Positions 14,351 through 21,626 of a stretch of DNA of 21,823 nucleotides are shown here, one piece after another. A program made the translations under genes and the position numbers. The DNA is from a virus, in IMG/VR virus record IMGVR_UViG_3300030106_002853, positions 1 to 21,823 of that record; one strand, 5' to 3'. Every line of letters begins with the position of its first letter. The first letter of the stretch is position 1. Under the pieces are notes generated by a model. That model saw only the letters and a program-made list of their open reading frames with translations, made no database searches and was not told the origin of the DNA.

Positions 14351-14760
14351 ATACAAAAGTAGAACTTGCATCCGCTTATGTCGATCCAGACGAAGTGGTG
14401 CTCAAACCAGAAAATTTAGATAAAAGTGTGTTGGAAAGGATGCCTCAACCAACAGGCTGGAGAATTTTAGTTTTGCCATATCGTGGCAGAGGCATGACTA
14501 AAGGTGGCATCGCTTTAACCCAAGAGACACTTGATAAAGAACAGCTTGCAACAGTGGTTGCTTATGTTGTGAAATGTGGACCCTTGGCTTATAGCGAGGA
14601 TAAATATGGTTCCCCATGGTGTGAAGAAGGTCAATGGGTATTGATCGGAAGATATGCTGGGGCAAGGTTCAAACTGGACGATGGTGCTGAAGTTAGAATC
14701 ATCAATGATGATGAGGTTATAGCGACAATCTTGAATCCAGATGATATAGTGAGTTTATAA
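14347..14760 (+). CDS. Viral GroES-like co-chaperonin (Cpn10 fold)
   Basis: The protein has 137 residues, against about 97 for bacterial GroES. After an N-terminal extension of about 32 residues comes PTGWRILVLPYRG, matching the first GroES strand (P-x-x-D/W-R-V-L-V). A Gly-rich mobile loop follows (46-62, GRGMTKGGIALTQETLD) with the hydrophobic tripeptide IAL at 55-57, where GroES has IVL for GroEL contact. Then come ATVVAYVVKCGPLAYS, a roof-like insert to about residue 96, QWVLIGRYAGARFKL and the end VIATILNPDDIV, matching GroES E-x-x-IL-x-x-DI. It likely replaces host GroES on host GroEL to fold the capsid protein, as T4 gp31 does. It lies directly before scaffold and close to the capsid gene and is coupled on both sides by overlaps. 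Confidence 0.85.
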   Translation: MNTKVELASAYVDPDEVVLKPENLDKSVLERMPQPTGWRILVLPYRGRGMTKGGIALTQETLDKEQLATVVAYVVKCGPLAYSEDKYGSPWCEEGQWVLIGRYAGARFKLDDGAEVRIINDDEVIATILNPDDIVSL

Positions 14761-15695
14761 TGGAAGAACAAAATATTGAAAGACAAGAAGAGGAAGTCAA
14801 TATAGAGATTGTTGACGAACCTCAAGAAGAGCAAGTTGCACAAAAGAATGTAGATACTGATGATGAGCTTGATAAATACACAAAAAATGTGTCTAGACGC
14901 ATCAACAAAAAGAATCAACAGATAAGAGAAGCAGAGGAAAAAGCACAACTTGCAATGGAACAGTTGCAAAGAGTGCAAACTGAAAACAGCGCTCTGAAGC
15001 AACATGCTACAACACTGCAATCACAAAATTTAATTGCTGAAGAACAGTCTATAGAAGCTAAAGAACAGCAAGCGAATGACATATACAAACGAGCAGTCGA
15101 GGCTGGTGATGCGGAATTGATGTCAAAAGCTGACAGTTTAAAGAGTGATTTAGCGATACAAAAAGAAAAACTTAGAGTTGCAAAAAATAGGCAGCAACAA
15201 CAACCAGCACAAACACAGCAAGTCTATGAACAACAGCCACAGCAGGCGCAACAAAGGGCACCAGAACCAAGCAGAGAGGCGCTAGATTGGCAAGGCAAAA
15301 ATCCTTGGTATGGCGATGGCGCTAAAGAAAATCACAATGTCGAAGCAAGTCAGTTTGCTTATTACACGCATGTCAACCTTATAAATGAAGGTTTTGAAGC
15401 TGACAGCAATGATTATTATGAAGAATTGAATAAAAGAGTTTACAAAGTTTATCCAGATTTGGATAATGATAGTAATGCCGAAGAAAGAGATGATAGACCC
15501 ACTGTGCAAAGAGTCACATCTGCTTCCGTTGGAAGTCGGAAAAAAACACAAGGCAACAGAAATGGCGTTGAGTTTACACCTTCTGAAATAAAGCGTCTTC
15601 GTGGTTTAAAGCCTTACAACATGTCTGAAGAAGATTGGTTGAAAAGGGTTGCCAAAGAGAAAGTGAAAGCAACTACTCGTAGGGAGACAATGTAA
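14760..15695 (+). CDS. Capsid scaffolding protein
   Basis: The protein has 311 residues; its start overlaps the co-chaperonin stop by one base. It has an acidic N-terminus (EEVNIEIVDEPQEEQVAQ), a long coiled coil (about 45-145), a Gln-rich linker, a conserved block WQGKNPWYGDGAKENHNVEA with Y-x-x-LNKRVYKVYPDLD, and a basic C-terminus (FTPSEIKRLRGLKPYNMSEE, then KVKATTRR). This order of acidic/coiled part, Trp-rich block and basic helix-turn end is that of scaffolds, whose basic end binds the coat protein. It would guide prohead assembly and then leave. Placement before the capsid gene agrees. Confidence 0.85.
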   Translation: MEEQNIERQEEEVNIEIVDEPQEEQVAQKNVDTDDELDKYTKNVSRRINKKNQQIREAEEKAQLAMEQLQRVQTENSALKQHATTLQSQNLIAEEQSIEAKEQQANDIYKRAVEAGDAELMSKADSLKSDLAIQKEKLRVAKNRQQQQPAQTQQVYEQQPQQAQQRAPEPSREALDWQGKNPWYGDGAKENHNVEASQFAYYTHVNLINEGFEADSNDYYEELNKRVYKVYPDLDNDSNAEERDDRPTVQRVTSASVGSRKKTQGNRNGVEFTPSEIKRLRGLKPYNMSEEDWLKRVAKEKVKATTRRETM

Positions 15696-16165
15696 TGACA
15701 GAAAATGAAAACAGCGTAAGACACACGCGTGAATCCGAGACACACGATAAACAGGCTCGTAGACAACCTTGGCGTCCAGTAAGAAAGCTAGAGACTCCAC
15801 CTGCCCCAGAGGGTTATGAGTACCGATGGATCAGAGAGTCATTTCTTGGACAGGAAGATGCGAACAATGTAAGTTATAGACTTCGTGAGGGATGGGAGCT
15901 TGTACAAGCAACCGAATTACCTGATGGTTTTGATTTTCCTGCAAAAGAAAAAGGCAGATTTGCTGGCGTTGTACACAACGAAGGACTTATTTTGGCAAAA
16001 ATACCAATAGAGACTGTTAAGGAAAGACGCGAATATTACGAAGGTAAAAACCGTCAAGCCAATGAAGCGCTAGACAACACTATGTTTAACGAATCAGCAA
16101 AAGACAGTCGCTATGTCAAGTACGATTCCAAAAGAGAGTCCCAAGTAACTTTTGGTAAAAAATAA
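15695..16165 (+). CDS. Conserved head-module protein of unknown function
   Basis: The protein has 156 residues with a TAATG overlap with the scaffold stop. The N-terminus is disordered and charged. A conserved block follows: PPAPEGYEYRWIRESFLGQE, then YRLREGWELVQATELPDGFD and FAGVVHNEGLILAKIPIET. The remainder is a charged helix (VKERREYYEGKNRQANEALD). I know this family from many marine phages in the same slot between scaffold and capsid protein. It may be a virion or assembly cofactor. It has no signal, membrane span or Cys. Confidence 0.75.
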   Translation: MTENENSVRHTRESETHDKQARRQPWRPVRKLETPPAPEGYEYRWIRESFLGQEDANNVSYRLREGWELVQATELPDGFDFPAKEKGRFAGVVHNEGLILAKIPIETVKERREYYEGKNRQANEALDNTMFNESAKDSRYVKYDSKRESQVTFGKK

Positions 16166-16167
16166 AT

Positions 16168-16180
16168 CGTAATTATTACG
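16168..16180 (+). promoter_or_regulatory. Short inverted repeat before head gene
   Basis: CGTAA-TTA-TTACG is a perfect 5-base palindrome with a 3-base centre that ends on the first G of the Shine-Dalgarno GGGAG (16180-16184) of the gene at 16191. It could be a weak RNA hairpin affecting translation or a processing site. It is AT-rich and short, so chance is possible. Confidence 0.35.
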
Positions 16181-16190
16181 GGAGACAAAC

Positions 16191-16778
16191 ATGGCAAATA
16201 ATGATGCTGCTTTTGGTTGTAGACCTGTTCGAATGATGGGTGGCGGTGCCTATACTGGAGGACAATCCAGATATAGAATTGCAAGCGGTGCGACTACTCC
16301 AATATACCAAGGTGATTTGGTTACACAACTCACTGCTGGTGTTATTGGTAGACACGCTGCTTCTGGTACTGTACCTATTGTTGGTGTGTTTAACGGTGTT
16401 TCATATACTGACCCAACTACAGGCGAACAAGTCTTTAAAAATTACTACCCCGGTAGTATTTCAGCCAGCGATATAATCGCCAGTGTGATTGACGACCCTG
16501 ATGTTGTTTTCGAAGTACAAGCTGATGACACTTTTCCTGTCGCAGATTTGTTCGGAAACTTTGACATTGTGGACGGATCACCTGTCGGTGACACAAAATC
16601 TGGAAGATCAAACCTTGAGCTCGATGTAACGACTGGTGCTACCACCGCTACATTGCCACTCAAAGCGATTGATATTTCTGAAGATCCTGATAATTCGGAT
16701 GTTGCATCCGCCAACACCAATGTTCTATGTGTGATTCAAAACCACATCATGGGGCAGAAAGGTGCTGGTTTAGCATAA
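16191..16778 (+). CDS. Head/structural protein, likely decoration or capsid accessory
   Basis: The protein has 195 residues and a good GGGAG site. It is beta-rich and starts MANNDAAFGCRPVRMMGGGA, then YRIASGATTPIYQGDLVTQL and VGVFNGVSYTDPTTGEQVF. The YQGDLV-to-VGVFNGVSY layout is familiar from small virion proteins encoded just ahead of the major capsid gene in marine and cyanobacterial phages, where they are found in particles. A decoration or capsid-stabilising role is inferred. There are no membrane segments. Confidence 0.75.
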   Translation: MANNDAAFGCRPVRMMGGGAYTGGQSRYRIASGATTPIYQGDLVTQLTAGVIGRHAASGTVPIVGVFNGVSYTDPTTGEQVFKNYYPGSISASDIIASVIDDPDVVFEVQADDTFPVADLFGNFDIVDGSPVGDTKSGRSNLELDVTTGATTATLPLKAIDISEDPDNSDVASANTNVLCVIQNHIMGQKGAGLA

Positions 16779-16794
16779 GTGAGGTAAATTAGTT

Positions 16795-17712
16795 ATGGCA
16801 ATTTCAAGAGCACAACTAGCTGCTGAACTTGAACCCGGATTAAACGCGTTATTCGGAATGGAGTATGATACATACGACTCTGAATATACCGAGATCTTCT
16901 CAATCGAGGACTCTCAAAGAGCTTTCGAAGAAGAAGTTTTAATCGTAGGTTTTGGTTCTGCACCAACAAAATCTGAAGGTCAAGGCGTTGTCTACGACAA
17001 TGCTTCAGAAAGTTACACTGCAAGATACACGCATGATACGATTGCGTTGGCTTTTGCATTAACTGAAGAAGCGGTCGAGGATAATTTATATGATTCTTTA
17101 GGCAAACGATATACAAAAGCACTCGCACGATCTATGGCTAACACCAAAGAAGTAAAAGGTGCAAATGTCCTAAACAATGCGTTCAGCTCCAGCTTTACTG
17201 GTGGTGACGGTGTATCTCTGATTAACACTGCACACCCTCTAGCTGGCGGTGGCACTGCTGCTAACAGAGCAACCACTATGGCTGATCTTAACGAAACTTC
17301 GTTAGAAGACGCATTGATCGACATTGCAACATTTACAGATGATCGCGGACTGACTATCAGTGTGCAAGGATCCAAGCTCGTGGTACCACCACAGCTCGTT
17401 TTCATTGCAGACAGAATAATGAACAGTCCACAAAGAGTCGGCACAGCAGATAATGACATCAATGCTATCAAAAACACTGGAGTTCTACCCGGTGGATACA
17501 CTGTGAATCATTATCTAACTGATCCTGACGCTTTCTTTCTTTTAACTTCTGTTACAGATCAAGGCGAAGGACTTAAAATGTTCCAAAGAACAGGTATGGA
17601 AACTTCTATGGAGCCAGATTTTTCTACTGGTAACATTAGATATAAAGCTAGAGAAAGATATAGCTTTGGTTTCTCTAACTGGCGTGGAATTTATGGTTCT
17701 CAAGGCGCTTAA
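16795..17712 (+). CDS. Major capsid protein, Mu gpT-like (HK97 fold)
   Basis: The protein has 305 residues, with GAGG upstream of the ATG. Key blocks are LNALFGMEYDTYDSEYTEIF, ESYTARYTHDTIALAFALTE, ALARSMANTKEVKGANVLNN, INTAHPLAGGG, TVNHYLTDPDAFFLL and the end YKARERYSFGFSNWRGIYGS. These match the Mu-like major head subunit gpT family, which adopts the HK97 fold. It forms the icosahedral shell. Overall size fits an uncleaved mature subunit, with the scaffold encoded separately. The gene is followed by a strong terminator, so it ends the main packaging-head transcript. Confidence 0.93.
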   Translation: MAISRAQLAAELEPGLNALFGMEYDTYDSEYTEIFSIEDSQRAFEEEVLIVGFGSAPTKSEGQGVVYDNASESYTARYTHDTIALAFALTEEAVEDNLYDSLGKRYTKALARSMANTKEVKGANVLNNAFSSSFTGGDGVSLINTAHPLAGGGTAANRATTMADLNETSLEDALIDIATFTDDRGLTISVQGSKLVVPPQLVFIADRIMNSPQRVGTADNDINAIKNTGVLPGGYTVNHYLTDPDAFFLLTSVTDQGEGLKMFQRTGMETSMEPDFSTGNIRYKARERYSFGFSNWRGIYGSQGA

Positions 17713-17720
17713 TTGAAGTC

Positions 17721-17747
17721 GTAATACACTTTATTACTCAGTATTAC
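17721..17747 (+). other. Inverted repeat between capsid stop and terminator
   Basis: GTAATAC (17721-17727) and GTATTAC (17741-17747) form a perfect 7-base stem with a 13-base loop, just 5' of the terminator hairpin. It may be an RNA-processing or stability element for the abundant capsid mRNA. The AT-rich stem is weak. Confidence 0.4.
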
Positions 17748-17751
17748 AATG

Positions 17752-17777
17752 AAAGGGCTCTTCGGAGCCCTTTTTTT
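17752..17777 (+). terminator. Rho-independent terminator after the capsid gene
   Basis: A 9-base perfect stem (AAAGGGCTC, 17752-17760, and GAGCCCTTT, 17765-17773) closes a TTCG loop in the very stable C(UUCG)G context and runs into a T-tract to 17777. It is by far the strongest terminator signal in the window. Confidence 0.95.
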
Positions 17778-17813
17778 ATGGTAAAAATAACTTAAATTAT
17801 CTTGTATAAATAG

Positions 17814-17841
17814 TTGTACATTTGTACACAATATGTATAAT
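17814..17841 (+). promoter_or_regulatory. Sigma70-type promoter with TGTACA palindrome in spacer
   Basis: The -35 box is TTGTAC (17814-17819), the spacer 16 bases, and the -10 box a perfect TATAAT (17836-17841). TGTACA occurs at 17815-17820 and 17823-17828, together a 14-base palindrome overlapping the -35 and spacer, as an operator would. Transcription should start at about 17848-17850, on or next to the ATG of the following gene. Confidence 0.75.
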
Positions 17842-17849
17842 AATAATTG

Positions 17850-18743
17850 ATGATTACTTATTACATATCCACTGGTAGGGGCAACAATCTATACACTTTG
17901 CGTTGCTACAGAAAGTTTTGGGTTGATTTAGGGGCTCTTGGTGGTCGCATACAAGAAGAAGATGAATACATTAAGACTCTTTGTGCTGATTCTGATTTAG
18001 CAATTAAAAAGGCAAAAGACTATATCGACACAAAACATTCAAATGATGAACGAAAACCAGCTCTCAAAACAGACGGCGCAACATCTAATTTATACAAAAT
18101 TAAACGCAGAAGCTCAGAAGAAGTTGAGCGAATTAGAATCTTAGAGGAAATATCGGCTGGAATCAAATATGGAATTGCAAGAAAAAGAAATCTTGCAAAG
18201 TGGACAATCGAAGCACACAAAAAACTTGATGAAGGCATTAATCCAATCGGTTATTGGAGAGATATTAAGATCGAAGAGATGCCAATGAAAAATATTCGAT
18301 ATTTTGCAAGTTTGACTGAATACAAAAGCGAAGTACACAAAAGATTGTCAGATCTTTGCAAACCACACTGCAAAGATGTGTTTGAAGATCGCAACAAACA
18401 TTTTGCAAATATTGGTGATAAAGTAAATGTCAAAGCAATGATTGTAAAAATAGATCATTGGAAAACTGATTTTGGTACTTCAATCTCGACTCATTATATT
18501 ACAGAGGAAGGCGAGAAACTTAAAACATTTGGATCATGCACCACAGCTTTTAATAGAGCGATTGTTGATGATTACAAAATATATGACATGATCGAGTTTG
18601 TTGCCACAGTCAAGGCACATAATTCTTTTGATCCGACTGAAGAATACGATATGCACTTTGGTAAAAAGATCGTTCATTATGAGGGCGATGGCAAAGTTGT
18701 TTACAAATCTACTAAATTGATTCGTCCTAAACTAATTTCTTAG
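17850..18743 (+). CDS. Separately transcribed protein of unknown function with possible OB-fold
   Basis: The product is 297 residues from ATG 17850 (an in-frame TTG lies one codon earlier). No Shine-Dalgarno is present, and the predicted transcript start is at the ATG. Residues 1-60 look like a small mixed domain ending in AIKKAKDYI; 80-185 are basic and helical with a conserved-looking RKRNLAKWTIEAHKKLDEG segment. Residues about 188-293 alternate strands (KVNVKAMIVKIDHWKTDFGT, DMIEFVATVKAH, KLIRPK) in a pattern like an OB-fold, suggesting single-stranded nucleic-acid binding. I recognise the family loosely from marine phages, without function. It is not an obvious virion protein although it splits the head genes; its own promoter and the terminator upstream mark it as an independently controlled moron-like gene. 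Confidence 0.75.
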   Translation: MITYYISTGRGNNLYTLRCYRKFWVDLGALGGRIQEEDEYIKTLCADSDLAIKKAKDYIDTKHSNDERKPALKTDGATSNLYKIKRRSSEEVERIRILEEISAGIKYGIARKRNLAKWTIEAHKKLDEGINPIGYWRDIKIEEMPMKNIRYFASLTEYKSEVHKRLSDLCKPHCKDVFEDRNKHFANIGDKVNVKAMIVKIDHWKTDFGTSISTHYITEEGEKLKTFGSCTTAFNRAIVDDYKIYDMIEFVATVKAHNSFDPTEEYDMHFGKKIVHYEGDGKVVYKSTKLIRPKLIS

Positions 18744-18841
18744 AGACACCCTTTACTTTTGTGCTATAGTTGAATAGTCATATAGATGGTAAACCACATG
18801 GGGTGGTTTGCTGGCACTTATAATATGGAGGGCTGTTTATC
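18744..18841 (+). promoter_or_regulatory. Intergenic region with extended -10 promoter candidate and hairpin
   Basis: TG-C-TATAGT at 18762-18770 fits an extended -10 promoter without a clear -35. Downstream, AAACCAC (18791-18797) and GTGGTTT (18803-18809) form a 7-base hairpin with a 5-base loop and no following T-tract, so an RNA element is more likely than a terminator. A second TATAAT (18819-18824) lies next to a strong GGAGGG Shine-Dalgarno (18827-18832) for the next gene. The region probably restarts transcription for the connector genes. Confidence 0.5.
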
Positions 18842-19552
18842 ATGACTACACACTTTACATCAGGAGTTACCAATGTTGGAGCTGATTCAACATTAGGTAA
18901 AGTAAAGGCTCCTGCACCACACAAGTATCACTCATACTTCAATGATTTTGATACTTACCTAGCGTCCGATTGGACAATCACAACAACAGAAGGTGGCTCT
19001 GGTAACGCCAGCGAAGCCTTGACTGACGGTGACGGAGGTTTGTTGTTGATTACCAACGATGATGCTGATAACGACCATGATTTTTTCCAACTGGTCAAAG
19101 AAGGTTTTAAGTACGAAACTGGAAAACAGTTAGCGTTCAACATCAGATTTAAAACGAGTGATGCTACGCAATCAGACATTGTAGCTGGACTACAGTTGAC
19201 TGATACGACACCTTTGGATGTGACAGACGGCATTTTCTTTTTGAAAGCAGATGGCGCTGCAACAATCAGCTTCATAGTTGAAAAAGACAGTACACAGTCT
19301 ACTCTGTCTTTGCCTAACTCATTGGCAGACGATACTTTCATGACTCTGGGCTTCGTTTACGACCCTAAAGATCAAAAGTTCCATGTTTTCCAAAACAATG
19401 TTCTGGCTGGTACAGTTGTAAGCACAAATGCTCCAGACGATGAAGAATTGACTGTTTCATTTGGCATACAAAACGGTGCTGCTGCTGCTAAAACTTTGAC
19501 AGTTGATTATGTTGGAGCAATGAAAGAGCGTACAGCAGTCACAGAGCTGTAA
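18842..19552 (+). CDS. Probable head decoration protein with lectin-like beta sandwich
   Basis: The protein has 236 residues and a GGAGGG site nine bases upstream. The sequence is rich in beta strands, Thr, Asp and Gly: YFNDFDTYLASDWTITTTEG, then LAFNIRFKTSDATQSDIVAG, DGIFFLKADGAATISFIVEK, and FVYDPKDQKFHVFQNNVLAG. This resembles concanavalin A/LamG-like jelly-roll domains that occur in phage virion proteins encoded just after the capsid gene in marine phages. Such domains bind carbohydrates, so surface decoration of the head is a reasonable inference. No signal peptide. The stop is followed by GGAG for the next gene. Confidence 0.7.
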   Translation: MTTHFTSGVTNVGADSTLGKVKAPAPHKYHSYFNDFDTYLASDWTITTTEGGSGNASEALTDGDGGLLLITNDDADNDHDFFQLVKEGFKYETGKQLAFNIRFKTSDATQSDIVAGLQLTDTTPLDVTDGIFFLKADGAATISFIVEKDSTQSTLSLPNSLADDTFMTLGFVYDPKDQKFHVFQNNVLAGTVVSTNAPDDEELTVSFGIQNGAAAAKTLTVDYVGAMKERTAVTEL

Positions 19553-19562
19553 GGAGTAAGTT

Positions 19563-19967
19563 ATGGCAGATGCAGTCACCTCTCAGACTATACAAGATGG
19601 TGAGAAAAGAGCGATCTTAAAGTTCACCAATGCCAGCGATGGCACTGGTGAATCTGCCGTGAAAAAGGTTGATGTATCGGCATTGGCAACAAATTCCAGA
19701 GGTCAAACATGCACAGAGGTCAGTATAGCTAGAATATACTGGGCGACTGTAGGCATGAGCGTCAAGATGGAATTTGACGCAACTTCTAATGTTTTGCTAA
19801 TGCACCTACCAGCCGATTCAACAGGTGATGAATACTATGACCGTTTTTCTGGTGTACCCAACAACGCTGGGTCAGGAAAAACTGGAGACATAGATTTTAC
19901 AACTGTCGGACACAGCGATGGCGATTCTTATAGCATTATCTTGGAACTGATAAAAAAATACGATTAA
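19563..19967 (+). CDS. Small virion protein of unknown function
   Basis: The protein has 134 residues and is preceded by GGAGTAAG. It is a beta-rich sequence including GEKRAILKFTNASDGTGESA and VSIARIYWATVGMSVKMEFD, with TVGHSDGDSYSIILELIKKY at the C-terminus. The family is familiar from marine phages and cyanophages in the head-completion region, usually listed as a structural protein. It could be a second decoration protein working with its upstream neighbour. There are no transmembrane or enzymatic motifs. Confidence 0.7.
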   Translation: MADAVTSQTIQDGEKRAILKFTNASDGTGESAVKKVDVSALATNSRGQTCTEVSIARIYWATVGMSVKMEFDATSNVLLMHLPADSTGDEYYDRFSGVPNNAGSGKTGDIDFTTVGHSDGDSYSIILELIKKYD

Positions 19968-19972
19968 AGTAA

Positions 19973-20668
19973 ATGGCAACATCAGGAAGTAAAAACTTCG
20001 CGCCAGATGTAGGAGAGTTTGTAGAAGAGGCTTTTGAGCGCTGTGGTATCGAGTTAAGAACTGGATATGATCTTAAAACAGCGCGTAGAAGCCTCAATCT
20101 CATGCTCGCTGAATGGGCGAATCGTGGTCTAAATCAATGGACTATTGCACAAAAAACAGTTGCAATGGTAAAAGATACGACTGTATATAACATTGATTCT
20201 ACAAATGCCACTGCACCGATTGATGTTCTTGATGCTTTTGTTCGTGAAACAGTAAACAGTGAAGTGACCGATTTACCGATGACTCGTATTAGTCGGTCAC
20301 AATACTCCGCATATCCAAAAAAAAGTCAAACAGGAAAACCGAATCAGTTTTTGATAGATAAACAATTATCGCCTACGATCACGGTTTATCCTGCACCAGA
20401 CAAATCAAGCGAATACACGGTTTACATGAATGTACTAACCAGAATGGACGATGCGGACGAAGGCGCAAACACTTTGGAAATGCCTTACAGATTTTATCCG
20501 TGTCTTGCTGCTGGATTGGCATATTACATATCTATTAAAAGAGCGCCAGAACGCACTATGATGCTCAAACAAATGTACGATGAAGAGTTCCAAAGAGCGT
20601 TGGATCAAGATGAGGAGCGAGCTTCTTATCGAATCATGCCAGACTTGAGAAGTTACACAAATCCATAA
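19973..20668 (+). CDS. Head-tail connector, P22 gp4/tail accessory factor-like
   Basis: The protein has 231 residues. The N-terminal helix block VGEFVEEAFERCGIELRTGY is followed by DLKTARRSLNLMLAEWANRG and the hallmark LNQWTI. Then comes a beta domain (YNIDSTNATAPIDVLDAFVR and TVYPAPDKSSEYTVYMNVLT) and a helical end (MMLKQMYDEEFQRALDQDEE). This matches the family of connector proteins that bind under the portal and begin the tail in short-tailed phages (P22 gp4 / T7 gp11 type). The start is four bases after the upstream stop with no clear Shine-Dalgarno. The stop overlaps the next start (TAATG). Confidence 0.8.
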   Translation: MATSGSKNFAPDVGEFVEEAFERCGIELRTGYDLKTARRSLNLMLAEWANRGLNQWTIAQKTVAMVKDTTVYNIDSTNATAPIDVLDAFVRETVNSEVTDLPMTRISRSQYSAYPKKSQTGKPNQFLIDKQLSPTITVYPAPDKSSEYTVYMNVLTRMDDADEGANTLEMPYRFYPCLAAGLAYYISIKRAPERTMMLKQMYDEEFQRALDQDEERASYRIMPDLRSYTNP

Positions 20669-20982
20669 TGGCTACATACGCAAAAGGCAATAAAGCATAC
20701 GGTATCTGCGACATCACTGGTTTTCGATACAATCTTAGAGATATGAAGAAAACTTGGGATGGTTTATTGGTCGGACCAGACCAATGGAGTGCAAAACACC
20801 CACAGTTAGAGCCAAGACCTGCTCCAGTAGACAGCGAAGCGCTCAACGATCCAAGACCAGATACGGACGATGACAACAATTTTTTTGTGGTTTACACGAA
20901 TGTAGGCTTGGGTAAACTAGGTAAACAGCTCACGACATTTGAAATAGGTGTGAGCGTTGGGAGCGTGACGGTAACAGTATGA
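20668..20982 (+). CDS. Small virion-associated protein of unknown function
   Basis: The protein has 104 residues, coupled on both sides by TAATG and ATGA overlaps. The N-terminus, MATYAKGNKAYGICDITGFR followed by YNLRDMKKTWDGLLV and HPQLEPRPAPVDSEALNDPR, is a pattern I recognise from many phages between connector genes. It looks like a small zinc-ribbon-derived motif (GICDxTGF) but only one Cys remains, so metal binding is unlikely here. The C-terminus is a hydrophobic beta stretch (IGVSVGSVTVTV). It is likely part of the connector or tail, by position. Confidence 0.7.
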   Translation: MATYAKGNKAYGICDITGFRYNLRDMKKTWDGLLVGPDQWSAKHPQLEPRPAPVDSEALNDPRPDTDDDNNFFVVYTNVGLGKLGKQLTTFEIGVSVGSVTVTV

Positions 20983-21626
20983 GTTTTACATATTCAACAC
21001 TAAAAACAGCAGTACAGGACTACTTAGAGTGTACTGAGAGCACTTTTGTCACTCAGTTGCCCACTATCATTACTGAGTCTGAAGATCGCATATTTCAGCT
21101 CGTACAGCTACCAGAACAGAGAAAAAATGTACAAGGTACTACGGAATCTGGCAATCGTTTTCTTGCCGTTCCAAATGATTTTCTGGCACCGATGAGTCTT
21201 GCAATTATAAGCAGTAGCACATACACATACCTTGATTTAAAACACGCATCATTTTTGAAAGAGTACAGTCCAACAACAACTGTGACTGGACAGCCCAAAT
21301 ATTATTCAATATACAGCCAGAGTTCTTTTGCGTTGGCACCTGTACCAAACGCAAACTTTACTGTAGAATTACATTACTTACATAAACCGACTTCTATAAC
21401 AAGTGGTAGTGACAGTGGAACAACGGTTTTGTCGGAAGATTATTCAGACGCATTGTTATATGGTGCGTTAGTAGAAGGTGCAATCTTCCTCAAAGAGCCA
21501 CCAGATGTCATTGCTCAGTTTGAAGCAAGATTTAAAGAGAGCGTGGCTAGAATGAAAAACCTAAGTGAAGGTCGAGAGACCAAAGACGAATACAGATACG
21601 ACAGCCTCCGAATCGGAGTGTCGTAA
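20979..21626 (+). CDS. Head-tail adaptor protein, SU10-adaptor-like
   Basis: The protein has 215 residues and its start overlaps the preceding stop (ATGA). It has the pattern of the SU10-type phage adaptor: N-terminal helices TYSTLKTAVQDYLECTESTF and LPTIITESEDRIFQLVQLPE, then a beta domain RFLAVPNDFLAPMSLAII, the YYSIYSQSSFALAPVPNANF block, and an end helix (LYGALVEGAIFLKEPPDVIA, then RFKESVARMKNL). Adaptors of this kind bind the portal and join the nozzle of short tails. It agrees with the connector gene upstream. The stop overlaps the next ATG by one base. Confidence 0.8.
   Translation: MSFTYSTLKTAVQDYLECTESTFVTQLPTIITESEDRIFQLVQLPEQRKNVQGTTESGNRFLAVPNDFLAPMSLAIISSSTYTYLDLKHASFLKEYSPTTTVTGQPKYYSIYSQSSFALAPVPNANFTVELHYLHKPTSITSGSDSGTTVLSEDYSDALLYGALVEGAIFLKEPPDVIAQFEARFKESVARMKNLSEGRETKDEYRYDSLRIGVS

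Noticed and set aside
17013-17501. 162-codon minus-strand frame within the capsid gene
   Set aside because: It lies entirely opposite the well-recognised major capsid protein, has no ribosome site, and shows no recognisable motif.
18791-18809. Intrinsic terminator after the isolated gene
   Set aside because: The hairpin is not followed by a T-tract, and the next gene's ribosome site is close downstream.
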